Assembly: GCA_011525905.1 (NCBI GenBank) | Contig: WYBK01000150.1 | Location: 1 to 40,992, forward strand | Length of the DNA: 40,992 bases | Reading direction: 5' to 3' | Source of the DNA: Acidobacteriota bacterium | GTDB lineage: Bacteria > Acidobacteriota > Thermoanaerobaculia > Multivoradales > JAGPDF01 | Shown: positions 16,231 to 24,510 of the stretch, piece after piece | How positions within the stretch are numbered: position 1 is the stretch's first letter | How the letters are laid out: the number at the start of each line of letters is the position of its first letter | The notes under the pieces: model-generated | Database searches by the model: none | What the model was told of the DNA's origin: nothing | What the model saw: only the letters and a program-made list of their open reading frames with translations | Translations under genes and position numbers: made by a program

Positions 16231-16725
16231 ATGGCCAAGAAGAAGATCGACGTCGAGAAGATGCAGAAGAACGTCAAGGAGTCGGCGAACCGCATCTGGC
16301 TCGCCGGCCTGGGAGCCCTCTCCACCGCCGAGAAGGAGGGGGGCAAGGTGTTCAAGAACCTGGTCAAGAAGGGCGAGGCCTACGAGAAGAAGGCCAAGTC
16401 GCAGCTCGACGAGCTGCGCGGCTCGTTCGAGTCGGCGGCCGGCAAGGCGAAGGACTCGGCGGTCCACGCCTGGGACCGGGTCGAGGACGCCTGGGACGAC
16501 CGGATCGCCGCCACGCTGCGCCGCATCGGCGTCCCCTCCAAGGAGGAGATCGGCCGTCTCACGCGGCGGGTCGAGGAGCTGACCGAGCTGGTCGAGGGCA
16601 AGGCGAAGCCGCGCCGCGCGCGCAAGCCGGCCGCGGCGCCGCGCGCCGCCGCCAAGCGCAAGGCGCCCGCGAAGCGGAAGGCGCCCGCCAAGCGGAAGGC
16701 CCCTACCAAGAGCTCCGCCGCCTGA
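16231..16725 (+). CDS. PhaF-like phasin with a histone H1-like tail
   Basis: This 164-residue paralogue of the preceding phasin shares the pattern ESANRIWLAGLGALSTAEKEG (14-34) and the terminal VPSKEEIGRLTRRVEELTELVEG. After about residue 128 a basic tail of Lys, Ala, Arg and Pro follows, with the hexapeptide (A)KRKAPA repeated three times. Pseudomonas PhaF has the same plan: an N-terminal phasin domain binds granules and the histone-like tail binds nucleoid DNA, so granules are shared out at division. The ATG at 16231 has GAGGAG 7 bases upstream and follows the first phasin by 25 bases. Confidence 0.85.
   Translation: MAKKKIDVEKMQKNVKESANRIWLAGLGALSTAEKEGGKVFKNLVKKGEAYEKKAKSQLDELRGSFESAAGKAKDSAVHAWDRVEDAWDDRIAATLRRIGVPSKEEIGRLTRRVEELTELVEGKAKPRRARKPAAAPRAAAKRKAPAKRKAPAKRKAPTKSSAA
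16651..16704 (+). repeat. Three tandem 18-base repeats encoding the KRKAPA tail
   Basis: Units at 16651-16668, 16669-16686 and 16687-16704 differ by only a few bases from GCSAAGCGSAAGGCGCCC and each encodes A-K-R-K-A-P. Copy number could change by slippage, altering tail charge. Confidence 0.85.
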
Positions 16726-16729
16726 GGCC

Positions 16730-17974
16730 GTGATCGCGCCGGCCGGATCTCGGTCGCGCCCTCGCTCGCGCGTCGGCCTCGCGTTGGCCGGCGGCGGGCC
16801 GGAGGGCGCCATCTACGAGATCGGAGCCCTGCGTGCCCTCGACGAGGCGATCGAAGGGATCGACTTCAATCGCCTCGGCGTCTACGTGGGGGTCTCGGCC
16901 GGCGCCTTCATCGCGGCCAACCTCGCCAACGGCCTGACCACGGCGCAGATGGTGCGCGCCATCGTCAAGGCCGAGCCGGGCGAGCACCCTTTCGTTCCCG
17001 AGACGTTCTTCACGCCGGCGCTCTCGGAGCTCGTGCGGCGCGGGCTCTCCGTGCCGCGCCTGTTCGTCGAGGCCTTGGGCGACTTCGTGCGCAACCCGCG
17101 CGACCGCTCGCTGCTCGACTCGCTGACCCGGTTGTCGCGCGCGCTGCCGGTCGGCGTCTTCGACAACGAGCCGATCCGCGAGTACCTGCGCGGCATCTAC
17201 GCGATCAAGGGGCGCACGGACGATTTTCGCCAGCTGCCGGCCCGCCTCTACGTCATCGCCTCGGAGCTCGACACGGGACGCGCCGTGCGCTTCGGTCAGC
17301 CGGGGTGGGACCACGTGCCGATCTCGCGCGCCGTCCAGGCCTCGACCGCGCTGCCCGGCCTCTATCCGCCGGTCGAGATCGACGGCAGCTACTACGTCGA
17401 CGGTGTCCTGCTCAAGACCGTCCACGCCTCGGTCGCGCTCGACTCCGGCGCCAAGCTGGTGCTCTGCGTCAACCCGATCGTCCCGGTCGACCTGACCGAT
17501 GCCGATGCGCTGGGCGGACTGTCGGAGCAGCAGCTGGTCGACCGGGGCCTGCCGACCATCCTGTCGCAGACCTTCCGCACGCTGATCCACTCGCGGCTCA
17601 CGGTGGGCATGGCCGCCTACGAGAAGCGTTACCGGGGCGCCGACGTCGTGCTGATCGAGCCGTCGCGCGACGACTACCGGATGTTCTTCACCAACATCTT
17701 CAGCTTCTCGGCCCGGCGCGACGTGGTGGCGCACGCCTACCAGGCGACCCGCCGCGACCTGCTGAGACGCTTCGAGGATCTCGAGCCGCTGCTGCGCCGC
17801 CACGGTCTGCGCCTGCGCCGCGACGTGCTCGAGGACGAGCGGCGCGACCTCTGGCGCGAGGTCGGGCTGCCCGAAGTTTCCGCGCGCCGGGCGGCGCACG
17901 AGACGGTGACGCGCCTCGACGCCGCGCTCGACCGGCTGGAGCGGCTGGTCGCGCCGGACCGCCCGGTGACCTGA
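16730..17974 (+). CDS. Patatin-like phospholipase/lipid hydrolase
   Basis: The 414-residue protein has the patatin Ser-Asp dyad architecture. Its oxyanion loop is GGGPEG (21-26), the nucleophile elbow is GVSAG with S56, and the catalytic Asp is D224 in VDGVLLK. The DG-G/A that usually follows the Asp is DGV here. No signal peptide is evident, so it acts in the cytosol or at granule and membrane surfaces. The C-terminal 100 residues are helical and charged. It starts with GTG at 16730, 4 bases after the second phasin, so it belongs to the phaR operon. The context suggests an acyl hydrolase that mobilises stored lipid (PHA, triacylglycerol or wax ester), but a membrane phospholipase is equally compatible with the sequence. 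Confidence 0.85.
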   Translation: MIAPAGSRSRPRSRVGLALAGGGPEGAIYEIGALRALDEAIEGIDFNRLGVYVGVSAGAFIAANLANGLTTAQMVRAIVKAEPGEHPFVPETFFTPALSELVRRGLSVPRLFVEALGDFVRNPRDRSLLDSLTRLSRALPVGVFDNEPIREYLRGIYAIKGRTDDFRQLPARLYVIASELDTGRAVRFGQPGWDHVPISRAVQASTALPGLYPPVEIDGSYYVDGVLLKTVHASVALDSGAKLVLCVNPIVPVDLTDADALGGLSEQQLVDRGLPTILSQTFRTLIHSRLTVGMAAYEKRYRGADVVLIEPSRDDYRMFFTNIFSFSARRDVVAHAYQATRRDLLRRFEDLEPLLRRHGLRLRRDVLEDERRDLWREVGLPEVSARRAAHETVTRLDAALDRLERLVAPDRPVT

Positions 17975-17991
17975 GGCCCCGTCGCCGGCGA

Positions 17992-17997
17992 TAGACT
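17992..17997 (+). promoter_or_regulatory. -10 box TAGACT, leaderless start of the WS/DGAT gene
   Basis: TAGACT ends 9 bases before the TTG at 18007, with no ribosome-binding site in between. The box is enclosed by a 7-base inverted repeat, GGCCCCG (17975-17981) and CGGGGCC (18000-18006), which could be an operator or may be a terminator for the patatin gene. No -35 consensus is visible. Confidence 0.5.
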
Positions 17998-18006
17998 CGC
18001 GGGGCC

Positions 18007-19452
18007 TTGAGCGCCCCGGACCTGGTTCTCGAACCCCAGCCTCTGCGCCCCGGGGAGAGCGGAACGCCGCTCGCGCCGGTCGACGTCGCCTGGTTGCGGA
18101 TGGACGATCCGACCAACCTGATGCACATCCACGGCGTGCTCGCCCTCGACGGCGAGATCACGCGCGAGCAGCTGGCCGACCGGCTCGGCGCCCGCATGGC
18201 GCCGATCTCCCGCTTCCACCAGCGGATCGGCGTCGACCAGGGCCGCCTGGTCTGGATCGACGACGCCGAGTTCGACATCCATCGCCACGTCACCGAGGAG
18301 GAGCTGCCGGCGCCCGGCGGGGACGCCGAGCTCGCCGCGGCGGTCTCCGCCCACCTCGAGCGCCCCTTCGACCGGCGCCATCCCCTCTGGGAGTTCCGGC
18401 TGCTGCGCGGCCACCGCGCGGGCTCGGTCGTCCTCGCGCGCATTCATCACGCGATCGGCGACGGGGTCGCGCTCATGCTGGTTCTGCTCGCCCAGACCGA
18501 TCTCTCGCGCGCCGGCGCGCCGACCGTCCAGCCTCCGGGGGAGCTGGAGCCGGAGGCGCGCAACCCCTTCCTCGAGGTGCTGCGCCGCCCGCCCGCCGGT
18601 TACGAGCGGGCGCGCGCCCTGGCCCGTGAGGTGATGCCCGAGACGCTCCGGCTCATGGAGGCGCCGGCCGAAGCCCTGGCGCGGGTCCATCCCCTGGTCA
18701 AGGGCGCCGGCGCGACGCTGGCGCTCGGCCGCCTGATCGGCCGGCCGAGCGATCCGCCGACTCCCTTCAAGGGGCGGCTCGGTCGGGGCAAGCGGGTGGC
18801 CTGGACCGAGAGCTTGCCGCTCGAGGAGGTCAAGGGGATCGGGCGCGAGCTCGGCGGCACGCTCAACGACGTGCTCAACGCGGCGATGGCCGGCGGCCTG
18901 CGCCGCTACCTCGAGCGCTTCGGCGAGCCCCCCGAGCGACTGCGGATCCGCTGCGCGATGCCGGTGTCGCTGCGGCCGCTCGAGGAGATGGCCGACCTCG
19001 GCAACTGCTTCGGCCTGCTCTTCCTCTCCCTGCCGCTCGGGCTGCGCGACCCGGAGCGCCGGCTCGAGGCGATCCGCCGGCGGTCGGCGGCGCTCAAGGC
19101 CTCGGCCGAGCCGATCGTCGTGCTCGCGATCCTGCGCGCGATCGGCGTGCTGCCGGCGGCGTTCCACCGGTTGGTCGTGAGGATCTTCGAGACCAAGGCG
19201 ACGGCGGTCTTCACCAACGTGCCGGGTCCGCGCACGACCCTCTACTTCGAGGGGCGGGCGATCCGCGACATCTTCTTCTGGGTGCCCCAGGCGGCGCGAC
19301 TCGGCCTGGGCGTCTCGATCCTCTCCTACGACGGCCGCGTGCGCATGGGGGTCGGCACCGACGCCGGCCTGGTGCCCCGGCCGGAGCTCATCGTCGACGG
19401 CTTCCGCGCCGAGCTCGACGAGCTGGCACGCCGCGCCGCGCGCCGCGGCTGA
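18007..19452 (+). CDS. Wax ester synthase/diacylglycerol acyltransferase (WS/DGAT)
   Basis: The 481-residue product has the bifunctional WS/DGAT (Acinetobacter AtfA type) hallmarks. These are PLAPVDVAWLRMDDPTN near the N-terminus, the catalytic HHxxxDG as HHAIGDG (147-153), FKGRLGRGKRVAW (254-266), the TLNDVLNA motif (285-292), and TNVPGP with a C-terminal GVSILSYDGRVRMGVGTDA block. It joins fatty acyl-CoA to a fatty alcohol or diacylglycerol, making wax ester or triacylglycerol for storage at the inner membrane face. The start is a TTG at 18007 close behind a -10 box. It directly follows the phaR-phasin-phasin-patatin cluster, so storage of neutral lipid and PHA-type granule proteins appear linked here. 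Confidence 0.93.
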   Translation: MSAPDLVLEPQPLRPGESGTPLAPVDVAWLRMDDPTNLMHIHGVLALDGEITREQLADRLGARMAPISRFHQRIGVDQGRLVWIDDAEFDIHRHVTEEELPAPGGDAELAAAVSAHLERPFDRRHPLWEFRLLRGHRAGSVVLARIHHAIGDGVALMLVLLAQTDLSRAGAPTVQPPGELEPEARNPFLEVLRRPPAGYERARALAREVMPETLRLMEAPAEALARVHPLVKGAGATLALGRLIGRPSDPPTPFKGRLGRGKRVAWTESLPLEEVKGIGRELGGTLNDVLNAAMAGGLRRYLERFGEPPERLRIRCAMPVSLRPLEEMADLGNCFGLLFLSLPLGLRDPERRLEAIRRRSAALKASAEPIVVLAILRAIGVLPAAFHRLVVRIFETKATAVFTNVPGPRTTLYFEGRAIRDIFFWVPQAARLGLGVSILSYDGRVRMGVGTDAGLVPRPELIVDGFRAELDELARRAARRG

Positions 19453-19462
19453 GCGCCGACGG

Positions 19463-19855
19463 CTACGGCTGCCGGGCCAGCAAGTCGATCTCGACCCGCG
19501 CCCCCTTGGGCAGGGCGGCGACGGCGACGGTCGAGCGCGCCGGCTTGTGGTCGCCGAAGGCCTCGGCGTAGACGCGATTGAGGACCGGGAAGTCGGCCAT
19601 GTCGACCAGGTAGACGGTGGCCTTGAGCACGTCGCCGAAGCCGCAGCCGCTCGCCGCGAGGACCGCGCTCAGGTTGGCGAAGACCCGTCGAGCCTGGGCC
19701 TCGAAGCCGCCGGTCTCGAGCTCTCCGGTCGCCGGATCGAGGGCGATCTGCCCGGAGGTCAGGACCAGATCGTCCGCGGAAACCGCCTGGGAGTAGGGAC
19801 CGATCGCCGCCGGCGCGCCGTCGGAATGGTGGAAACGAATCTCGGGACCGGGCAT
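19463..19855 (-). CDS. ridA: RidA family enamine/imine deaminase
   Basis: The 130-residue product starts at the ATG at 19855 with AAGGAG upstream. The RidA/YjgF/UK114 fold is shown by AIGPYSQAV near residue 17, VLTSGQIALDPATGEL and the C-terminal RSTVAVAALPKGARVEIDLLA. The last segment contains the Arg that binds the substrate carboxylate in active RidA. It hydrolyses reactive 2-aminoacrylate-type enamines made by PLP enzymes. It lies 13 bases after hpt on the same strand and shares its transcript. A longer in-frame start at 19981 overlaps hpt and is rejected. Confidence 0.92.
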   Translation of the reverse strand: MPGPEIRFHHSDGAPAAIGPYSQAVSADDLVLTSGQIALDPATGELETGGFEAQARRVFANLSAVLAASGCGFGDVLKATVYLVDMADFPVLNRVYAEAFGDHKPARSTVAVAALPKGARVEIDLLARQP

Positions 19856-19868
19856 CTCCGGGGCTCCT

Positions 19869-20420
19869 TCAGGCCTCGTCTTCGGTGAATTCGACCACGC
19901 CGACGTAGGGGAGGTTGCGGTGCCGCTCGTCGTAGTCGAGGCCGTAGCCGACCACGAAATCCTTGCCGATCCGGAAGCCACAGTAGGCGATGGGCACCTC
20001 GACCTCGCGGGCCTCGTGCTTGTCGAGCAGCGCGCAGAGCTTGACGGAGGCGGCGCCGCGGAATCGGAAGAGGTCGAGGATGGTCTTCAGGGTCCAGCCG
20101 GTATCGACGATGTCCTCGACCAGGAGCACGTCGCGCCCGCGCACCGAGAGGTCGATGTCGCGCTTGATCCGCACCTCGCCGGCGGTGGTGCCGGTGCCGT
20201 AGCTCGAAGTCTGGAAGAAGTCGATGCGCACGGGGATCGAGAGGCGCCGCACCAGATCGGTGAAGAAGAAGACCGAGCCCTTGAGCACGCCGATGACCAC
20301 GAGCGACTCGCTGGCGGCGTAGTCGCGGTCGATTTGCGCTGCCAGCTCGTCGACGCGGCGCGCGATCTCGTCGGCGGCGATCAGCGGCCGGACCCGGTGG
20401 TTCGGCTTTTCCTCGGCCAT
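19869..20420 (-). CDS. hpt: Hypoxanthine(-guanine) phosphoribosyltransferase
   Basis: The 183-residue type I phosphoribosyltransferase has the PRPP-binding loop VLLVEDIVDTGWTL (98-111). It also has the early LKGSVFFFTDLVRRL segment, a flexible SSYGTGT loop (72-78), and the family-specific VVGYGLDYDERHRNLPYVGVVE at the C-terminus. It converts hypoxanthine and guanine with PRPP to IMP and GMP. With pnp, apt and mtnP in this window it forms a purine salvage set. The ATG at 20420 is 36 bases from the divergent gene starting at 20457. Confidence 0.95.
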   Translation of the reverse strand: MAEEKPNHRVRPLIAADEIARRVDELAAQIDRDYAASESLVVIGVLKGSVFFFTDLVRRLSIPVRIDFFQTSSYGTGTTAGEVRIKRDIDLSVRGRDVLLVEDIVDTGWTLKTILDLFRFRGAASVKLCALLDKHEAREVEVPIAYCGFRIGKDFVVGYGLDYDERHRNLPYVGVVEFTEDEA

Positions 20421-20424
20421 GCCT

Positions 20425-20430
20425 TAGAAT
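20425..20430 (+). promoter_or_regulatory. -10 box TAGAAT for the 508-residue gene
   Basis: TAGAAT matches the -10 consensus at five of six positions and lies 26 bases before the TTG at 20457. Here a ribosome-binding site (GAAGGG) is present, so this gene would have a short normal leader. It lies in the 36-base divergent gap with hpt. No -35 is evident. Confidence 0.5.
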
Positions 20431-20456
20431 CCTCGCATTCTTCGAAGGGTCGATTC

Positions 20457-21983
20457 TTGACGGATACGGGAACTTCTTCGCTGCACCGACGCTACGTCGA
20501 CCTGGCCGGTCGATTCAAGGCGGCTTGGACCTTTCACCAGTTCCTGGAAGGGGTCCGCAAGTTCTTCGCCGAAGTGCAGGTCGGCCGCAGCCCGACCGAG
20601 TTCCAGGACGTCCATGCGCTGCTCAGGAGCGTCGCCGACGGCCTGACCGGCCCGGTCTCCGACCGGTTGGCCCTGCAGCTCGAGCAGGCCGGCGCCCTGC
20701 TCGACCGGATCGTCGCGGAGCTCGAGGCCGCCGATGCCAAGGTGTCGCCGTCGCTGCTGCGCCAGTTCTTCGACCGGGTCAAGAACTTCGACGACCAGAT
20801 CCTCACCCAGATGGTGCGCTTCTACCTGAGCTCGGCGGTCGAGGGGGGGCTGGCCGGCGATCGCCTCGACAAGGTCGACTACCTGGTCACCAAGCTCTCC
20901 GAGGAGGCGTTGCCGACCGGCGGGCTGGTCTCGCGCGATCCGACGCGGCTGCGCGAGATCTACCAGGGATTCTGGGGGATGTTCGGCGGGCTCGACCCGG
21001 AGCCGGCCTGGATCGAGGAGCGGCGCGCGGAGATGGCCGAGCTGCGCCGGGGCCTGGCGGCGGTCGGCGATCTCGAGGGGCTCAACCGCAACCAGCTGGT
21101 CACCCGCTATCGCGACCTCAAGCAGTCGCTCGGGCGCTACCTGATGCACCCGGAGCTCGTGGCGTCGGTGGTCGAGACCAACCTGGCGCTCAAGAACAAG
21201 GTGCGCCAGCACTACCACCTGGAAGAGCAGCGGATCCTGGCCGAGTCCCAGCGCATCTTCGAGCTCGAGAGCCAGGTGCTGGTCGACACGCAGCTCGACC
21301 GCGAGCTGAGCCAGTTCCGCAAGAGCTTCGAGGAGTTCGAGAAGAAGCAGCGCACCGCCAACGTCAAGCTCGACGAGCTCGCCTACCTGCGGCGCCAGGT
21401 CGAGGAGCTGATCCCGCGGCTGACCCGGCCGGCGGATGTCCAGGAGCCGCAAGCGGCCGCGCGCGCCGTCGGGCGGCCGGCTCGGGCGGTCGGCGAGCTC
21501 TCGCCGGCGGCGCTCGGCGAGGGACTCGGGACGCACTACCAGGAGCTGCTCGACGGCCTGGGAGGCACCGACGGTCAGGCGCCGCCCAAGACCGTGGCGC
21601 TGGCGCGCGAGATCTACCATCTCCGGCTCGAGCCGCGCGAGGTGGTCGCCTACCGGCGGCTGCACGTCGCTCCCGAGGGCGACGCCGAGCTGGAGCGGTT
21701 CCTGCTCGAGGCGGCCGCCCTGCGGCTGCGGATGAATCAGGAAGCCGCCGAGATCACCGACCTTCTGGACGAGACCGCGGTCACCAAGGACGCCCCGGTG
21801 TTCGCGCGAGCGCGCAAGACCACCAAGGTCGCCGACGCCTACGTTCAGCGCTTCGGCGCCTACGTCGACGCCGCCATCCAGGACGGCGCCTTCGGCGAGG
21901 CGCAGCAGCTCCAGCTGGTGCGCATGCGCCTGATCCGCGACTACAGCGGCCTCTGGCTGCTGGTCAATCGTCCCTCGAGCTGA
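20457..21983 (+). CDS. Unrecognised 508-residue cytosolic coiled-coil protein
   Basis: I do not recognise the family. The TTG at 20457 has GAAGGG 7 bases upstream. The protein has no signal peptide or membrane helix. It is helical throughout, with conserved-looking aromatic blocks early on (AAWTFHQFLEGVRKFFAEVQVG near 22-43; LREIYQGFWGMFGGLDPEPAW near 163-183). A strong coiled coil (about 249-320) starts at QHYHLEEQRILAESQRIFE. The C-terminal domain (350-508) ends in YVDAAIQDGAFGEAQQLQLVRMRLIRDYSGLWLL. The reading frame is open upstream through hpt but without homology. It overlaps the convergent cation antiporter gene by 20 bases. A scaffold or structural role is conceivable but not supported by a motif. 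Confidence 0.85.
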   Translation: MTDTGTSSLHRRYVDLAGRFKAAWTFHQFLEGVRKFFAEVQVGRSPTEFQDVHALLRSVADGLTGPVSDRLALQLEQAGALLDRIVAELEAADAKVSPSLLRQFFDRVKNFDDQILTQMVRFYLSSAVEGGLAGDRLDKVDYLVTKLSEEALPTGGLVSRDPTRLREIYQGFWGMFGGLDPEPAWIEERRAEMAELRRGLAAVGDLEGLNRNQLVTRYRDLKQSLGRYLMHPELVASVVETNLALKNKVRQHYHLEEQRILAESQRIFELESQVLVDTQLDRELSQFRKSFEEFEKKQRTANVKLDELAYLRRQVEELIPRLTRPADVQEPQAAARAVGRPARAVGELSPAALGEGLGTHYQELLDGLGGTDGQAPPKTVALAREIYHLRLEPREVVAYRRLHVAPEGDAELERFLLEAAALRLRMNQEAAEITDLLDETAVTKDAPVFARARKTTKVADAYVQRFGAYVDAAIQDGAFGEAQQLQLVRMRLIRDYSGLWLLVNRPSS

Positions 21984-23856
21984 GCGCGGCGCCGGATTCC
22001 CGACGCAACGATTCCGGGTCCCAGCCCGCGTCGCGGTCGAGGTCGGGCGCCTCGAGGTCGGCCGCGAGCCGGCGCTCGAGCTCTTCGATGCGCCGCCGGG
22101 CCTCGGAGAGATAGACCCTGGTATCCCGGTGCCTTCCGGTCAACTCGGCGAGCGCGCGTTCGTCGTGGCGGCGGAACGTCTGCGCCGCCCGGTGCGCCCG
22201 ATGGGCGCGGAAGCCCAGATCGCGCAGGGCGTCCTCGGCGAGCCGCAGGGCCGTGTCGAGCGATTGGCGGTAGACGTGCTCGACGCCCGCCTCGAGCAAG
22301 TCGTGGGCGTCGGGCCAGTCGAAGGCGCGAGCGTAGATGCGGAGCCGGGGGAAGTGCTGGCGGACGGTTTCGACCAGGGCGAGGGTCGACTCGGGCGAGT
22401 CGAGGGCGAGCACCAACAGCTCGGCCTGTTCGGCTCCGGCCGCGCGGAGCAGGTCGACTCGCGTCGCGTCGCCGTAGTGCACACGCAGCCCGAGGCGGCG
22501 CAACAGGTCGACGCGGTCGCCATCGAAATCGAGTACCGTCGCCGCGACGCCGTTGGCGCGCAGCAGACGGCCGACGGTCGAGCCGAAGGCGCCGAAGCCG
22601 GCGATCAGCACGCGCTGGCGCTCGTCGACCTCGTCGGCGACACGCGTCGCGCTCTCGCGGGTCCCGAGGCGCGGGCGCACCAGGCGCTCGTAGAGCACGA
22701 GCAGGAGCGGCGTGAGCGCCATCGAGAAAGCGACGCTCGCGACCAGCGGCGCGACGACCTCCTGCGGCAGCACGCCTTCCTGCGCGGCGAACGCGAAGAG
22801 CACGAAGGCGAACTCGCCGACCTGGGCGAGCGAGAAAGCGAACATCGCCGCCGAGTCGGGCCCGAGGCCGGAGAGGCGGCCGAGCAGGAAGAGCAGCGAG
22901 AGCTTGACCAGGACGATGCCGGCCACCAGACCGGCGAGCGCGAGCGGCCGGGCGGCCAGCAGGGCGAAGTCGATGGAAGCTCCGACGGCGATGAAGAAGA
23001 GGCCGAGCAGCAGCCCCTTGAAGGGCTCGAGATCACTCTCGAGCTCGTGCCGGTACTCCGAGTTGGCGAGCACGACACCAGCGAGGAAGGTGCCCAACGC
23101 GGGGCTCAGGCCTACGGTCGTCATCAGCAAGGCGATGCCGACGACGAGCAGCAGCGCCGCGGCCGTGAACAGCTCGCGCAGCCGCGTCGCGGCGATGGCG
23201 CGCAACGCCGGACGGACGAGGTAGCGCCCGCCGCCGACCACGGCCGCGACCGCCGCGAGCACCGCGAGCGCCTGCGACCACCCCGGCAGGCCCCCGATCC
23301 AGGTCGAGCCGCGGTCGCCGGCCGCGCCGCCGCCCGACGGTGGCGCGAGCAGCGGGACGAGCGCGAGCATGGGGATCACCGCGATGTCCTGGAAGAGCAG
23401 CACGGCGAAGGTGCTCTGGCCGCCCGCGGAGCCCAGCAGACCCTTTTCCTGGAGCGACTGCAGCACGATCGCGGTCGACGAGAGGGCGAGCGTCATGCCG
23501 ATCGCGACGGCCTGCCGCCCGGGCGACCCGAGGGCGAGAGCGAGCGCCGCGAGGACGAGCGAGCTGGCCACGACCTGGGCGCCGCCGAGCCCGACGAGCG
23601 GTCCGCGCAGTCGCCAGAGGCGAGCCGGCTCGAGCTCGAGGCCGACGACGAAGAGCATGAGCACGACGCCGAGCTCGGCGAAGTGGAGAACGTCGGCGCG
23701 CTCCTCGCCGACGAAGCCGAGCGCGAAGGGCCCGATCGCGACGCCGGCGGCGAGGTAGCCGAGCACGGAGCCGAGGCCGAGCCGCTTGGCGACCGGTACG
23801 GCGACCACCGCGGCCGCCAGGTAGACGACCGCCTGGAAGAGGAGCCCGCCGCTCAC
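21964..23856 (-). CDS. KefB/KefC-type cation:proton antiporter (CPA2 family) with TrkA-N domain
   Basis: The 630-residue protein has about 12 hydrophobic segments forming a Na+/H+ exchanger domain (1-390), including GLELEPARLW and the LALSSTAIVLQSL motif. A linker follows, then a cytosolic TrkA-N/RCK domain (about 415-530) with the nucleotide-binding GFGAFG. The charged tail contains ALRDLGFRAHRAHRAAQTFRRHDE, the KefB/KefC-like extension. It exports K+ in exchange for H+ when gated, usually by glutathione adducts during electrophile stress. The GTG at 23856 overlaps the kefF-like stop (GTGA), as with E. coli kefF-kefC. Its 3' end overlaps the convergent 508-residue gene. Whether the glutathione-contact residues are kept cannot be judged by eye. 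Confidence 0.9.
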   Translation of the reverse strand: MSGGLLFQAVVYLAAAVVAVPVAKRLGLGSVLGYLAAGVAIGPFALGFVGEERADVLHFAELGVVLMLFVVGLELEPARLWRLRGPLVGLGGAQVVASSLVLAALALALGSPGRQAVAIGMTLALSSTAIVLQSLQEKGLLGSAGGQSTFAVLLFQDIAVIPMLALVPLLAPPSGGGAAGDRGSTWIGGLPGWSQALAVLAAVAAVVGGGRYLVRPALRAIAATRLRELFTAAALLLVVGIALLMTTVGLSPALGTFLAGVVLANSEYRHELESDLEPFKGLLLGLFFIAVGASIDFALLAARPLALAGLVAGIVLVKLSLLFLLGRLSGLGPDSAAMFAFSLAQVGEFAFVLFAFAAQEGVLPQEVVAPLVASVAFSMALTPLLLVLYERLVRPRLGTRESATRVADEVDERQRVLIAGFGAFGSTVGRLLRANGVAATVLDFDGDRVDLLRRLGLRVHYGDATRVDLLRAAGAEQAELLVLALDSPESTLALVETVRQHFPRLRIYARAFDWPDAHDLLEAGVEHVYRQSLDTALRLAEDALRDLGFRAHRAHRAAQTFRRHDERALAELTGRHRDTRVYLSEARRRIEELERRLAADLEAPDLDRDAGWDPESLRRESGAALSSRDD

Positions 23857-24491
23857 CGCGTCGACTCCTCACCGCCGACTGCGGGCGCGAGGATCGTGGC
23901 GTCGCTGGCCAACGCCTCTTCGAGGGTGGCGAAGCGCGCCGCCGCGGCCCAGTCGACGCGGTCGTCGCGGACCGCTTCGAGCAGGCGGCGGTAGGCGCGC
24001 GCGGCGCGCTCGAGCTCCGCCGCGGAGAGCCGGTGGGTGCCGAAGAGAGCCCACGGCGGCAGGAAGTCCATGCCACAGAGGCGGGCGGTGCGCTCGAGCG
24101 GAGCCAGGAACTGGCGCAGCTCGAGGCCGTGGAAGCCCCGAGTCCGGTAACCGTCGCGCGGCCCGCCCGCCGAGACGATCTCGAGCCAGCCCTTGCCGGC
24201 GAGCGCGGTCCCCCGCGCGCCGTAGGCCCAACCATGCTCCAGCACGAGATCGATCCACTGCTTGAGCAGCGGCGGCACGCTGTACCAGTAGAGCGGGTGT
24301 TGGACGATCACCAAGTCGTGACCGGCGAGCGACCGCTGCTCGGCCTCGACGTCGACGTCGAAGTCGGGGTAGAGCTCGTAGAGGTCGCGCACCTCGATCC
24401 CGGACAGTGCCGCGGCCTCGGCCAAGAACCGCCGGTGGACCCGCGACTTCTCGAGCGCGGGGTGAGCGAAGACGAGGAGCGTACGGGCCAC
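23853..24491 (-). CDS. KefF/KefG-like flavodoxin-fold quinone oxidoreductase
   Basis: The 212-residue NAD(P)H:quinone oxidoreductase-family protein carries TLLVFAHPALEKSRVH (4-19), HPLYWYSVPPLLKQWIDLVLEHGWAYG (about 65-91) and the AGGPRDGYRTRG loop. These match the KefF/KefG/MdaB group that binds FMN. Partner proteins of this family are needed for full KefB/KefC activity and reduce quinones. The GTG start at 24491 lies 19 bases downstream of pnp, and the stop overlaps the antiporter gene by 4 bases, giving translational coupling with its partner. Confidence 0.9.
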   Translation of the reverse strand: MARTLLVFAHPALEKSRVHRRFLAEAAALSGIEVRDLYELYPDFDVDVEAEQRSLAGHDLVIVQHPLYWYSVPPLLKQWIDLVLEHGWAYGARGTALAGKGWLEIVSAGGPRDGYRTRGFHGLELRQFLAPLERTARLCGMDFLPPWALFGTHRLSAAELERAARAYRRLLEAVRDDRVDWAAAARFATLEEALASDATILAPAVGGEESTR

Positions 24492-24510
24492 CGGTCGCGC
24501 CCCGGGGCTC

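Noticed and set aside
15328-19452. A complete PHA synthesis operon
   Set aside because: No phaC, phaA, phaB or phaE frame is present; only regulator and granule-surface proteins are.
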